A stretch of 64,000 bases of DNA, from the NCBI RefSeq assembly GCF_000250675.2, contig NC_018681.1:3720001-3784000 (forward strand). The letters run 5' to 3'. Position numbers and translations under genes: made by a program. The notes under the pieces were generated by a model. It was not told the DNA's origin and did no database searches. It was given only the letters and a program-made list of their open reading frames with translations. Shown piece after piece: positions 39,378-48,269 of this stretch. Position 1 is the stretch's first letter; each line of letters opens with the position of its first letter. The stretch is from Nocardia brasiliensis ATCC 700358 (GTDB lineage: Bacteria > Actinomycetota > Actinomycetes > Mycobacteriales > Mycobacteriaceae).

Positions 39378-39851
39378 GTGTCCGAATACGCTTCGATCCC
39401 GAGTTACCGTTCCATCATCGTCGGCATCGACGGCACGCCACGATCCTTACGCACCGTGGAGACCGCCGCCCGATTAGCCAGGGACGCGCACGCCACCTTG
39501 ACGGTGACCTGCGCCTACCCGGAACTCCCGCCGACCGAGCGGGCCATGATCAACGACCTGCTCGACTCCGACAGCTACAGCGTGCTGCCCGCCGCGGCCG
39601 TCGACGAGCTGCTGAAGGACGCCGCGGCGCACGTCGACGACCAGGGCAGCGAACCGGCGGTCCAGTACGCGGTGCGCGGCGGCCCGGCCGAGGCGCTGCT
39701 CTCGATCGCCAACCACGTCAGCGCGGACCTGATCGTCGTCGGCAGCGGCGACTTCGCCTCGCCGTTCGGGCGTTTCCTGCGGGCCTTCCCCGCCGAGATC
39801 GCCCGCCGGGCGCACTCCGATGTGCTGATCATCAAATCCGCCAACCCGTGA
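39378..39851 (+). CDS. Universal stress protein (UspA family)
   Basis: 157-residue single-domain UspA protein. The first strand and helix (YRSIIVGIDGTPRSLRTVETAARLARDAHATLTVTCAY) and the C-terminal ATP-binding motif (ADLIVVGSGDFASPFGRFLRAFPAEIARRAHSDVLII, a variant of G-2x-G-9x-G-S) are clear. It starts with a GTG after AGAGGAG, 20 bases downstream of the permease, so it might be on the same transcript. Such proteins bind ATP or cAMP and support survival under stress; the exact role is unknown. Confidence 0.9.
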   Translation: MSEYASIPSYRSIIVGIDGTPRSLRTVETAARLARDAHATLTVTCAYPELPPTERAMINDLLDSDSYSVLPAAAVDELLKDAAAHVDDQGSEPAVQYAVRGGPAEALLSIANHVSADLIVVGSGDFASPFGRFLRAFPAEIARRAHSDVLIIKSANP

Positions 39852-39937
39852 AGCGCGGTCCGCCGCCGCGGTCGCGGTAGTGTCGGAGCCTGGATTTCCG
39901 GCGCCGACGGCGGCGGACTCGACGCTGAGGAGCCGAT

Positions 39938-40459
39938 GTGCCGCAACGACCCGAATTGCCGATCGTGGTGGTGATGGGGGTGTCGGGTTCCGGCAAATCG
40001 ACCGTCGGGCGGGAACTCGCCGCGACCCTGGACGTGCCCTACGCCGAAGGCGACGAATTCCATCCCGCCGCGAACGTCGCCAAGATGGCGGCCGGTGTCC
40101 CGCTCGACGACGCGGACCGGGCGCCCTGGCTGGACGCCGTCGCGGCGTGGCTGGCCGAGCACGTCGACCGCGGCGGCGTCATCACCTGTTCGGCACTGAA
40201 ACGCGCCTACCGCGACCGCCTCCGCGCCGCCGCCCCCTCCGCATTCTTCCTGCACCTGTCCGCACCCCGCGCCGAACTCGCCCACCGAATGACCGAGCGC
40301 AGCGGACATTTCATGCCCGCCAGCCTCCTGGACTCCCAACTCGCCGCCCTCGAGCCGCTGGGCACCGACGAGCGCGGCACCGTGGTCGACGCAACCCGCC
40401 CCGCCCCCGAACTGGCCCGTGCCGCGGCCGCGGCATTGCGCGGTGACGCGGCACGCTGA
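39938..40459 (+). CDS. gntK: Gluconokinase
   Basis: 173-residue kinase that phosphorylates D-gluconate to 6-phosphogluconate. The P-loop GVSGSGKST is at 14-22; EGDEFHPAANVAKMAAGVPLDDADRAPWL and CSALKRAYRDRLR are gluconokinase signatures, as is GHFMPASLLDSQLAALEPL. Length is normal. The GTG start follows CTGAGGAG. It is a single gene with a hairpin downstream, and no gluconate permease or GntR is adjacent. It could use gluconate made by exported sugar dehydrogenases, but that link is inference. Confidence 0.94.
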   Translation: MPQRPELPIVVVMGVSGSGKSTVGRELAATLDVPYAEGDEFHPAANVAKMAAGVPLDDADRAPWLDAVAAWLAEHVDRGGVITCSALKRAYRDRLRAAAPSAFFLHLSAPRAELAHRMTERSGHFMPASLLDSQLAALEPLGTDERGTVVDATRPAPELARAAAAALRGDAAR

Positions 40460-40504
40460 GTCAGCGCTGTCCTGTGCTGGCTGCCGCGCGATATTTCGCA
40501 CGCC

Positions 40505-40534
40505 GCGCGCGTGTCGCTCGACTGACACGCGCGC
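40505..40534. terminator. 11-bp hairpin between convergent genes
   Basis: GCGCGCGTGTC at 40505-40515 pairs perfectly with GACACGCGCGC at 40524-40534 around an 8-base loop. It lies between gntK and the convergent ADP-ribosylglycohydrolase and probably terminates the former. Confidence 0.75.
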
Positions 40535-40651
40535 GGGGTGACGAGATGTGCGCGGGATCGCCATACGCGAGCCTCCTGCGCCACTCGCGGCAGGCTGCGC
40601 GGCATCTACTGCGTACGAGATTGCGCCTGGTTCGACGAGGCGGCGACACGC

Positions 40652-41557
40652 TCAGACCCAGGGAGGCAATGGTTCGCGGGATGCGAGCCAGGGCTCAGGG
40701 ATTCCACGGGTAAGTCCTCGGGTGCCGGTGCCGGTGCCGGTGCGTGCCGCGACGATCCCGCCGACGATGGCCGCGGTGGTGTCGGCGTCGCCGCCCGCTT
40801 CGATGCAGGCCGTGATCGCGCCGGGGTAGTCGTCGAGATGGGATGCGGCGGCCCACAGGGTGAACGGCACGGTGTCCTGGGCGCTCACCTGTGCGCCGTT
40901 GCCGAGTTCGTACGCTGCCTCGGCCACCGATCGGCCCAGCAGCGTTCGTGCTCGGTGGATACCGGCCGCAGTCCGGCCCGCGACCAGGTAGGGCTCGATC
41001 GCCTCCAGTAATTCGCTTGGCGGGCAGTGATTTCCGCGCGTGGCCGCCGCGTGGCTCGCCGCTACGGCGACCACCATGGCGCCGACGATCGCTTCCGGAT
41101 GCCGGTGGGTCACCTCCGCCGACAGTGCGGCCTGCTCCGCCGCGCGTTCCGGCTGTCCCGCGAAGTACGCGCCGAGGGGTGCGACCCGCATGGCGGCGCC
41201 GTTGCCCCAGGATCCGCGCCCGTCGTAGAGCCCGCCTGCTACCTCGGCCCACGGCTCGCCGTCCCGAATCCGGTGCAGCACAGCGACTGTGCCGCCGCTG
41301 TAGCCGCGGTATGGTTCGCACCGTTCGGCGAACAGCGCGGCCAGCGCATCCCGATCGATGTGCCCGCGCTCGCGAATTTCGGTGTATACCGAGCACGCCA
41401 TTTCGGTGTCGTCGGTCCATTGCCACGGACCGCTCGGCGGCTTGCCCGCGCGGAGTTCGGAAAGGGAGCGGCCCGGTACGAAGAACTGCGCGCCCAGCGC
41501 GTCCCCTACGGACAGTCCATCGAGGCTGTCCCGCGTGGCATCAAGAGTCGACGGCAT
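40652..41557 (-). CDS. ADP-ribosylglycohydrolase-family protein
   Basis: 301-residue protein of the DraG/ARH family, which removes ADP-ribose from proteins or small molecules using magnesium. Metal-site motifs are present: SVGDALGAQFF at the start, WTDDTEMACSV, and the C-terminal GGDADTTAAIVGGIVAARTG. The middle RGSWGNGAAMRVAPLGAYF block is typical of the family. The ATG at 41557 matches the usual beginning; the upstream ATG at 41599 adds 14 residues. Near the C-terminus a GGTGCC hexamer repeat encodes Gly-Thr repeats. Physiological target unknown. Confidence 0.88.
   Translation of the reverse strand: MPSTLDATRDSLDGLSVGDALGAQFFVPGRSLSELRAGKPPSGPWQWTDDTEMACSVYTEIRERGHIDRDALAALFAERCEPYRGYSGGTVAVLHRIRDGEPWAEVAGGLYDGRGSWGNGAAMRVAPLGAYFAGQPERAAEQAALSAEVTHRHPEAIVGAMVVAVAASHAAATRGNHCPPSELLEAIEPYLVAGRTAAGIHRARTLLGRSVAEAAYELGNGAQVSAQDTVPFTLWAAASHLDDYPGAITACIEAGGDADTTAAIVGGIVAARTGTGTGTRGLTRGIPEPWLASREPLPPWV
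40721..40743. repeat. GGTGCC hexamer repeat inside a gene
   Basis: About 3.7 copies of the hexamer GGTGCC in tandem. It encodes the Gly-Thr repeat near the C-terminus of the ADP-ribosylglycohydrolase. Changes in copy number would keep frame. Confidence 0.7.
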
Positions 41558-41611
41558 ACCGGCTTCATGGTGCCAAACCGCGGTGGGCGGGTGCAACACT
41601 GGGCTCGGTGG

Positions 41612-42409
41612 CTACGGGGTCGTGCGTTCGACGGCGTAGAGGGTGTGTTTGCCGTGCAGGCCTTTCAGTTCGACTTCGCGGTGGGCTGTGATGGTGATGT
41701 CGGGTTCGTCGGTGACGGCGTCGCGGACCGGTTCGCTGATCAGGATTTCGCCGCCGTCGGCTTGGCCGGCGACGCGGGCCGCCATGGCGACGTTGCGGCC
41801 GAAGAGGTCGTCGCCGCGACGCACCGAGGTGCCCATGTGGATGCCGATTCGGACTCGAACATGTTCGCGCCCACTGAGTTTGCTGCCGTTGCCGAGCGCG
41901 TGCTGCACGTCCAGGCCGCACCGCACCGCTTGTTCGGGCTCGGCGAACGCGATCATGAAGCCGTCGCCCTGGCTCTTCACGATGTGCCCGTCGTGTTTGC
42001 TCACATACTTGCGGATCAACCGGTCGTGCCGGTCGAGCAGTTTCACCCACGCTTGGTCACCGAGACGTTCGTTGAGGGCGGTGGAGCCTTCGATATCGGA
42101 GAAGGTGATCACCACGTGCCCGTCGGGGGTCAGCCGCGCCAGATCCGGTCGCTCGACCTGCGCCCACCCCGCCAGGTCTTCGATCGAGGTGAGGACGGCG
42201 CCGCGGAACCCCTTCTTGCGCAACAGGTTCGCCGTGTCCCAGACCGTCTTGACGGCTTCGCGCCCGCTGATCCGCAGCAGCTGCCTGGCCTCGATCTTGC
42301 GTTGTAGTTCGTCGAGTTCGCGCCGACTGCGCCGCAGCAGCACGAACAGCACGACCAGACCGGCAGCTTCGAGCGCGGCGACAACCGCGAGGACGAGCTC
42401 GATAATCAT
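41612..42409 (-). CDS. Membrane-anchored class III adenylyl cyclase
   Basis: 265-residue cAMP-forming cyclase. One N-terminal membrane helix (residues 3-25) is followed by a charged helical linker and a C-terminal cyclase domain from about residue 98. All expected catalytic residues are present: metal ligands Asp105 (FSDIEGST) and Asp149 (QGDGF), adenine-selecting Lys145 and Asp201 (DDLFG), and transition-state Asn206 and Arg212. It should act as a homodimer and favour ATP over GTP. The ATG at 42409 starts just before the helix; an ATG at 42454 is the alternative. The signal sensed is unknown. Confidence 0.91.
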   Translation of the reverse strand: MIIELVLAVVAALEAAGLVVLFVLLRRSRRELDELQRKIEARQLLRISGREAVKTVWDTANLLRKKGFRGAVLTSIEDLAGWAQVERPDLARLTPDGHVVITFSDIEGSTALNERLGDQAWVKLLDRHDRLIRKYVSKHDGHIVKSQGDGFMIAFAEPEQAVRCGLDVQHALGNGSKLSGREHVRVRIGIHMGTSVRRGDDLFGRNVAMAARVAGQADGGEILISEPVRDAVTDEPDITITAHREVELKGLHGKHTLYAVERTTP

Positions 42410-42494
42410 GGGATCCGTCGCAGGGGAGTGGTCGGCAAGATCGAGTCCGACCATAGCCGACCGGTATGCCGCGTGGGCACCCCGCGACCGCCGA

Positions 42495-42959
42495 TCAGCT
42501 GTATTGGTGCGCGACCTGCCGCTCTGTGGGTTCGCTCAGCTCCACCCGGGTCGGATTGTCCCGTCTGACCCGCACCCGTGGCGTTCTCCCGGAATTGCGG
42601 AACCCGAGCCACAGCTCAGCGAACAGTTCCTCGGTGAGCAGCGGGCGGGCGGCGATCATCAAGCGCTTGGCGTAGTCGTGCTGGGCGATCGCGATATCCC
42701 GGATCACCTGAACCTGACTGGACACGAAATATTCGAGCGCACTGGAGGATCCGTGGTCGGCCGGTCCCGTGACGGCAGGCTCGGCGCCGAGCCCGAGCGC
42801 GCGCACGACCCGCTCCACCGCGACCACGCTCGCATTCTCGAAGCCCACGCGCGACTCGAGCATGCGCACCTCGAACGCCATCAACCGATCGATGGCGTTG
42901 TGCCAGACCGTGGTTCGGCCGGCGTGACCCGGATCCCGCAGTGCACACACCCCATTCAT
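42495..42959 (-). CDS. Conserved-looking hypothetical protein
   Basis: 154-residue mostly helical cytoplasmic protein with no family that I recognise. It contains AIDRLMAFEVRMLESRVGFENASVVAVERVVRALGLG and a C-terminal basic stretch (RNSGRTPRVRVRRDNPTRVEL). No signal peptide, membrane segment or catalytic motif is visible. I chose the ATG at 42959; the longer frame adds a His/Gln-rich leader and would swallow the iron-box-like site directly upstream. It may be co-transcribed with the adenylyl cyclase downstream, 85 bases away. Iron control is possible from that site. Confidence 0.6.
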   Translation of the reverse strand: MNGVCALRDPGHAGRTTVWHNAIDRLMAFEVRMLESRVGFENASVVAVERVVRALGLGAEPAVTGPADHGSSSALEYFVSSQVQVIRDIAIAQHDYAKRLMIAARPLLTEELFAELWLGFRNSGRTPRVRVRRDNPTRVELSEPTERQVAHQYS

Positions 42960-42960
42960 A

Positions 42961-42979
42961 TTAGGTAAGGCTACAGTAA
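42961..42979. promoter_or_regulatory. Second DtxR/IdeR-like iron box
   Basis: The 19 bases match TTAGGTTAGGCTAACCTAA at 15 positions. It begins one base upstream of the start of the hypothetical protein on the minus strand and 37 bases upstream of the DUF1152 remnant on the plus strand. Confidence 0.5.
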
Positions 42980-43015
42980 TACGCAGGGTCTGCGCGGGTT
43001 GCGCATGATGGTGGT

Positions 43016-43859
43016 GTGCCTTTGTATCGCTTGATCGAACCACCCCTGTTCACGCGCCTGCGCGACGCTTCCGTGGTGCTCATCGCCGGGGCGGGCGGCG
43101 GTTTCGATGTGTACGGCGGTCTGCCGCTCGCCGTGGCGCTGGAGGGACTCGGCAAGCGGGTCCACCTGGCGAATCTGTCGTTCGGTGACCTCGACCGTAT
43201 CTCGCTGGACGACTGGCTCGCCCCCGGTGTCGCGGCCGTGCACCCGGAATCCGAGGGTTATGACGACTACTTTCCCGAACGCAGCCTGGCGCGTTGGTTG
43301 TCGAGCACCGGCCGCACGCCGGTCGTGTACACCTTCCCCATGTCCGGGGTGCGTCCGCTGCGTGCGGCCTATCGCGCGCTGATCGATCACCTCGGCGTGG
43401 ATGCCCTGGTGTTGATCGACGGGGGCACCGACATCCTGCTGCGCGGTGACGAGGCCGGTCTCGGCACCCCGCACGAGGACATGACCAGCTTGGCGGCCGT
43501 GGCAGGGCACGTTCTCGGTCCCGCAGGACAGCCCGGAGGGCGCGGCATACCTTGCGGCGGTGCGGCATTCGATGACCGATACCCCGCTGCGCCCGAGCAT
43601 CGTGCACTCGCAGATCGCGGCCGCGCTGTGCGGCGAGTTCGGGGACGTGCACGCGACCGACCGGACCGCGGGCACCGAACTGTTCGTGAATCCTTTGATG
43701 GCAATGTATTCGGCAGTCGATCTGCCGGCGCTCGCCCGCGGCGTCGAGTATCTGCCGCTGCTCGAGTCGACCGAGGACGCGGGCGAGGTGGCGCGGATCA
43801 TCGAGGCGCACCTCGCGGCTCGGCCGAATCCGCGCCCGCCCAGTGTGTTCCCGCACTGA
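43016..43859 (+). pseudogene. Frameshifted DUF1152 protein gene
   Basis: The first part, to about 43500, encodes the usual DUF1152 N-terminus (RDASVVLIAGAGGGFDVYGGLPLAVALEGLGK, then VLIDGGTDILLRGDEAGLGTPHEDMTSLAAVAG). The family then continues in a different frame (+1 relative) as PQDSPEGAAYLAAVRHSM, DTPLRPSIVHSQIAAAL and NPLMAMYSAVDLPALARGVEYL, ending at 43859. The part normally between these blocks, roughly 35-40 residues by my memory of the family, seems missing. An out-of-frame internal deletion explains both; a sequencing or assembly error is the alternative. In the first frame, translation would run on into antisense of the next gene. Confidence 0.7.
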
Positions 43860-43890
43860 TCACAGCGGGGCGTGGGAAATCAGCTGGGGC

Positions 43891-45111
43891 TCAGATCATG
43901 GCGCGATGGATGCCTTGGGGTTCGCCGCCTAGTTGGGTGAGGGCTGAGGAGTGGAAGATCGAGCCGGGGACGTGGATGGCGTGGGAGAGGCCCGCGTGCG
44001 CGTCGCGCCAGAAGCGTTGCAGGGGTGTTTTCATCTGTAGCGCACCGCCGCCCGAGCGGGCGAAGATCTCGTCGACGGCCCGGACCGCGCGCCAGGCCGC
44101 GGCGGTCTGGGTGCGGCGGCCGATCGCCCGCAATTCGAAGCTCACCTCGCGTCCCTGCTCGACCATGTCCCAGAACCGGTCCACGGTGTCGAGGAGCGCG
44201 GCCCGCGACGCCGCGATCTCGGCGGCCGCGTCGCCGATCGCGTACAGCACGTACGGGTCGTCCTTGATCGGGACGCCGGTGATCGCCACCCGGGATTTCT
44301 GCGCGGCGATATGGCAGGCCAGCGCGCCCTCGGCGATGCCGATGAGCGAGGAGGTGATGCCCAGCGGGAAGATGCACGAGAACGGGAAGTTGTAGAGCGT
44401 TTCGCCGCGCCCCGCTTCCTTGGGCGCGGTGCCGTCGAACACCTTGGCGGCGTCGATGGTCCGATAGGCGGGGACGAACGCGTTCGCCACGATCAGGTCT
44501 TTGCTCCCGGTGCCGCGCAGACCGACGACATCCCAACTGTCCTGGTCGATTTCGTAGTCGGCGCGGGGAAGTAGCACGTGCAGTATCTGTGGCGGCAGCA
44601 CCCGCTTACCGTCCGGATCGCCGACCGCGGCACCGATCATCACCCACTGGCAGTGATCGGTGCCGGAAGAGAACGACCAGCGGCCGCTGAGCCGGTATCC
44701 GCCCTCGGTCGGCGTCGCGACCCCCATCGGCGCGTACGGCGACGCCATCCAGGTATCGGGATCCTTGGCCCAGACCTCGTCCTGTGCCTTGGGGTCGAAG
44801 AAGGCGAGTTCCCACGGGTGTACGCCGACAATGCCGGTGACCCAGCCGGTCGCGCCGTCCATCGCGCCGATCGCCATGGTGGTCTCGGCGAATTCGCGCG
44901 GGTGCACCTCCAGCCCGCCGTACTGCTTCGGCTGCAGCATGCGGATCGCCCCGGTCTCGCGCAGCCGCTTGGCCGACGAATCGGTCAAACGCATGAGCTT
45001 GTCGCCCTCGGCGCCTGCCGCCCGGATCTCGTCCGCGTACTGCTCGATGCGCTCCAGTACCTTCCCCACGGCGCTACCCGTCCCTTCCGTCGAACCGACC
45101 ATGCTCACCAA
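43891..45111 (-). CDS. HsaA-like flavin-dependent monooxygenase
   Basis: 406-residue acyl-CoA dehydrogenase-fold protein of the group D flavin monooxygenases, such as HsaA, which hydroxylates a phenolic steroid ring during sterol breakdown. Motifs are RLRETGAIRMLQPKQYGGLEVHPREFAETTMAIG, GVATPTEGGYRLSGRWSFSSGTDHCQWVMIG and SWDVVGLRGTGSKDLIV. The catalytic Glu of acyl-CoA dehydrogenases is not in its usual place. The C-terminal RFWRDAHAGLSHAIH is typical. No hsaB-type reductase or other steroid gene is adjacent, so the substrate is open. Start at 45111, or 45102. Confidence 0.86.
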   Translation of the reverse strand: MVSMVGSTEGTGSAVGKVLERIEQYADEIRAAGAEGDKLMRLTDSSAKRLRETGAIRMLQPKQYGGLEVHPREFAETTMAIGAMDGATGWVTGIVGVHPWELAFFDPKAQDEVWAKDPDTWMASPYAPMGVATPTEGGYRLSGRWSFSSGTDHCQWVMIGAAVGDPDGKRVLPPQILHVLLPRADYEIDQDSWDVVGLRGTGSKDLIVANAFVPAYRTIDAAKVFDGTAPKEAGRGETLYNFPFSCIFPLGITSSLIGIAEGALACHIAAQKSRVAITGVPIKDDPYVLYAIGDAAAEIAASRAALLDTVDRFWDMVEQGREVSFELRAIGRRTQTAAAWRAVRAVDEIFARSGGGALQMKTPLQRFWRDAHAGLSHAIHVPGSIFHSSALTQLGGEPQGIHRAMI

Positions 45112-45153
45112 AGTAGAACATGTTTCAGTTCGACGGAGCGGAACGGGCTGCGC

Positions 45154-45717
45154 TCAGGAAACCGCGACGAGCTCCTCGGCGATCGCCCGGCAGAAGTCAT
45201 CGAGGTCGCCCGGATTGCGCGAGGTGATCAGCAGCCAGCCGTTCTCCGGCGAGCGCACCACCGGCTCGTCCACCCAGCGGCCGCCAGCGTTGGTCACGTC
45301 GGTGCGCAGGGACGAATACGACGTCAGGGTCTTGTCCGGGGTGAGTTCCGCCTCGACGAGCAGCCACGGTCCGTGACAGATCGCGGCGATCGGTTTCCCG
45401 GCCGCGGCGAACTCCTTGGCCAGCTCGACCGCACGGCTTTCGGCGCGCAGTTTGTCCGCGTTGACCGTGCCGCCGGGCACCACCAGCACGTCGAAATCGT
45501 CGGCCGACACCTCGGACAGCGCGGTGTCCGGTCGCACGGCTTCGTCCTTTTCCGTGTCGTGCTGGAAGGTCTGCACCTCGTCGGTCTCCGGCGCCGCGTG
45601 CACCACGCTCGCGCCTTTGCCTTTGAGCTGCTCCAGCGGAACGAGCAGTTCGTCCCGCTCCACACCGGTGTTCGAGGTGATGACCAGTACGCGCGTCCCA
45701 TTCAGGTCGTCCGGCAT
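45154..45717 (-). CDS. PfpI/DJ-1-family protein
   Basis: 187-residue type 1 glutamine-amidotransferase-fold protein of the PfpI/YhbO group. The nucleophile elbow is AAICHGPWLLVEAEL with the catalytic Cys. It is preceded by FDVLVVPGGTVNADKLR and followed by SYSSLRTDVTNAGGRWVDEPVV. Length matches the family, whose members act as deglycases, chaperones or hydrolases under stress. It sits 42 bases upstream of the HsaA-like gene on the same strand. Specific function cannot be assigned. Confidence 0.9.
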   Translation of the reverse strand: MPDDLNGTRVLVITSNTGVERDELLVPLEQLKGKGASVVHAAPETDEVQTFQHDTEKDEAVRPDTALSEVSADDFDVLVVPGGTVNADKLRAESRAVELAKEFAAAGKPIAAICHGPWLLVEAELTPDKTLTSYSSLRTDVTNAGGRWVDEPVVRSPENGWLLITSRNPGDLDDFCRAIAEELVAVS

Positions 45718-45790
45718 CTGACACTCCTTCCGTCGTCGGGCCCCCGTCTAGGCGTGCCGCGAAACGGAAAAGCTAAACATCGGACGGCGA

Positions 45791-46588
45791 TTACTGCGGC
45801 GCCGGACACGTCCCGCCGGACAGCACCGGCACGCAGACGCCGGAGGTATCGGAGATCAGCAGGCCCGCGCCGAGCACCAGCGAGCCCACCGCGATCACCC
45901 CGAACAAGCCCACCCACAGCAGCCCCGGCAGGTGGGTCAGCCGGGCGAGCTGGTCGGCGTCGGAGGCGACATCCTGCTGATGCCGGCTGCGCAACTGCCG
46001 CGAACGCCCCCGCTGCAACTCGAGTACCGGCCGGGCCCCGGCGAACAGCAGGAACCACGCGCCGAGATACGCGAAACCTGCTTGCAGCGTGTCGGTTCCG
46101 AACCAGGACACCGCGAAAACGGTGGCGCCCACCGCGAAAACGGTGAGCATGCCGTAGATGTTGCGGGTCATGATCAGCACGCCGGCCAGCAGCACGATCG
46201 CGGTCCACAGCATCAGGGTGATCCGGCTCGCGCCGAGCAGCGCGGCGAAGCCGAGGCCGAGCAGCGGCGGCGCGGGATAACCCGCCATCGTCGTCAGAAT
46301 CATGCCGAGCCCGTACGGTTTTCCGCTGGATACGGTGAGACCCGAAGTGTCCGAATGCAATCGGATGCTGTTCAGCTTGCGGCCGGTGAGCAGCGCGACG
46401 AGCGCGTGCCCGCCCTCGTGCGCGATGGTGACGATATTCCGGGTGAACCGCCATAGGGGCGTGTAGCCGACCAGGACCAGTGCCACCGCGGCGGCGCCGG
46501 CGACCAGCCACCACGGCGGCTGGGCTTGGGTTGTCGTCAGGCGGTCGGCGATGGAGCTGCCACGCTCGACCCATTCGGCTCTGTCCAC
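45791..46588 (-). CDS. M50-family membrane metalloprotease
   Basis: 265-residue intramembrane zinc protease of the M50B-like type common in actinobacteria. The HExxH motif is HEGGH at 57-61, just after the first membrane helix and inside NIVTIAHEGGHALVALLTGRKL. About five more helices follow. The second conserved part (GLGMILTTMAGYPAPPLLGLGFA) is present. It lies nine bases from the end of the acyl-CoA synthetase gene on the same strand, so the two may be co-transcribed. A target such as an anti-sigma factor is typical for the group, but none is near. Confidence 0.86.
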   Translation of the reverse strand: MDRAEWVERGSSIADRLTTTQAQPPWWLVAGAAAVALVLVGYTPLWRFTRNIVTIAHEGGHALVALLTGRKLNSIRLHSDTSGLTVSSGKPYGLGMILTTMAGYPAPPLLGLGFAALLGASRITLMLWTAIVLLAGVLIMTRNIYGMLTVFAVGATVFAVSWFGTDTLQAGFAYLGAWFLLFAGARPVLELQRGRSRQLRSRHQQDVASDADQLARLTHLPGLLWVGLFGVIAVGSLVLGAGLLISDTSGVCVPVLSGGTCPAPQ

Positions 46589-46597
46589 CGGGGCACC

Positions 46598-48157
46598 TTA
46601 ACCGCCCGGCGACATCTCCGCTCGGAGCCGGCGTTTGTAGATCTTGCCGGAATCGTCGCGCGGGAGTTCGGTCACGATGCGCAGCAGGCTCGGCACCTTG
46701 TAGGCGGCCAGTTGTCCGGCGAGTGCCGCACGCACATCGTCCGCGGTGAGCTGCGTGCCCGGCCGCGGGAGGACCTGCGCGGCCACCGCTTCGCCGAGAT
46801 CGCCGGGGTGCGGCACGCCGAATACCGCGACGTCCTCGACCTCGGGGATGGCCATGATCGCGTTCTCCACCTCGGCGGGATAGATGTTCACCCCGCCGGA
46901 GATGATGATCTCGCTGGAACGCCCGGTGAGATAGAGGAATCCGTCCTCGTCGAGGTAACCGCGGTCGCCGACTTCGAAGAAGCCGGGCACCACGGGGGCC
47001 TGGTCGTCGTCGGTGTTGAGGTAGCGGAACTTCGGCCAGTAGTCGGCACCGCGCACGAAGACCCGGCCGACCTCGCCCACCGGCAGCGGCGCGCCCGCGT
47101 CGTTCACCACCACGGCGGCGGCGCCGTCGCCCGGCCGCCCGACGCTACCCGGATGGGCCAGCCATTCCTGCGCCGAAATCCAGGTGATCGTGCCTGCTTC
47201 CGCGCACCCGTAGAACTCGAGCACCGCGTCGCCGAACCACTCGATCGCGGCGCGCTTCACGGCGGGCGGGCACGGCGCGGAGGAGTGGATGAGGTGGGTC
47301 AGGCTGGAGACGTCGTAGCGCTTGCGCACCTCTTCGGGCAGCGACAGCAGTCGAGACAGCATGGTGGGCACCACTTTTGCCTGCGTGATGCGGTGCTCGT
47401 GCACGTGGCGCAGGAAACTTTCGGCGTCCCAGCGCGGCATGATCGTGATGTTGGTGCCCATGCGCATCGCGAGCATCGCGATCCCGTTCGGGCTGGCGTG
47501 ATAGAGCGGGCCGGGGATCACGGCCTGCCCGCGCGGCGTGAGGCCCATCCGCTTCGCCGCGCTGCCCGCGATGGACAGCCACTGGTGCGGTGTCATCCGT
47601 TCGCGCAGTACGCCTTTGGGGCGTCCGGTGGTGCCGGAGGTGTAGATCAGGCCGGTGGCGTCGTCGCGGGCGCCTTCGATCCGGCCCAGCGGCTCGGCCT
47701 GCGCGTCGATCCACTGCTCGAGGGTGGGATGCCGGCCCGTCGGCGTCGCCAGGGCGGCGTCGCGGCCGAGCGCGGCGAGCAACTCGACGGGCATGGCGAC
47801 CTCGACGAAGGTCGTATCCTCGTGCGGCGCAGCCTGCTCCACGATATCGAGGAACTCGGTGTGCGCGAGGACCAGCCGTGCGCCGCTGTCGCCGAGCACA
47901 TGGGCGACCTCGGGCACCTGCCATCGGGTGTTGATCGGTACCGCGTTCGCCCCGCACGCCGAGACCGCCTGCGACACCTCGAGGAACTCGATGTCGTTGC
48001 GCAGCATCAACGCCACTCGGCTCCCCGGCGTCACCCCCGCGTCGACGAGCGCTGCCGCGAGCCGCCCCGCGCGCTGGTGCGCGTCAGGCTGTGTTCGCAC
48101 GCGTCCCGCACACGTGATGGTGGGTGTCGACATAGTGCTGCCAGAAGCATCCTCCAT
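46598..48157 (-). CDS. AMP-dependent acyl-CoA synthetase
   Basis: 519-residue ANL-superfamily ligase that joins a carboxylic acid to CoA through an acyl-AMP. All core motifs are standard: IYTSGTTGRPKGV, FYGCAEAG (A5, in place of YGxTE), GYLDEDGFLYLTGRSSEIIISGGVNIYPAEVE and the A10 lysine in PRDDSGKIYKRRL. This contrasts with the unusual ligase at 29-30.7 kb. The start is uncertain: ATG at 48157 or 48133 (MSTPTITCAG). The latter fits the family better but has no ribosome site. Acid substrate unknown; FadD-type fatty acids or aromatics are likely. Confidence 0.88.
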   Translation of the reverse strand: MEDASGSTMSTPTITCAGRVRTQPDAHQRAGRLAAALVDAGVTPGSRVALMLRNDIEFLEVSQAVSACGANAVPINTRWQVPEVAHVLGDSGARLVLAHTEFLDIVEQAAPHEDTTFVEVAMPVELLAALGRDAALATPTGRHPTLEQWIDAQAEPLGRIEGARDDATGLIYTSGTTGRPKGVLRERMTPHQWLSIAGSAAKRMGLTPRGQAVIPGPLYHASPNGIAMLAMRMGTNITIMPRWDAESFLRHVHEHRITQAKVVPTMLSRLLSLPEEVRKRYDVSSLTHLIHSSAPCPPAVKRAAIEWFGDAVLEFYGCAEAGTITWISAQEWLAHPGSVGRPGDGAAAVVVNDAGAPLPVGEVGRVFVRGADYWPKFRYLNTDDDQAPVVPGFFEVGDRGYLDEDGFLYLTGRSSEIIISGGVNIYPAEVENAIMAIPEVEDVAVFGVPHPGDLGEAVAAQVLPRPGTQLTADDVRAALAGQLAAYKVPSLLRIVTELPRDDSGKIYKRRLRAEMSPGG

Positions 48158-48269
48158 GCACCGCAGTCTGCCACCCGGGAAGTACATGACGTCTCATACC
48201 CTCGGGATCCGGCCGATATCTGCTGGTCGAGACCGGCTCGGGCGCAGCGGTTCACAGTCGCGAACGCGG

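Noticed and set aside
40721..40743. Hexamer repeat as a phase-variation switch
   Set aside because: The unit is six bases, so copy changes keep frame and only change Gly-Thr number near the C-terminus.
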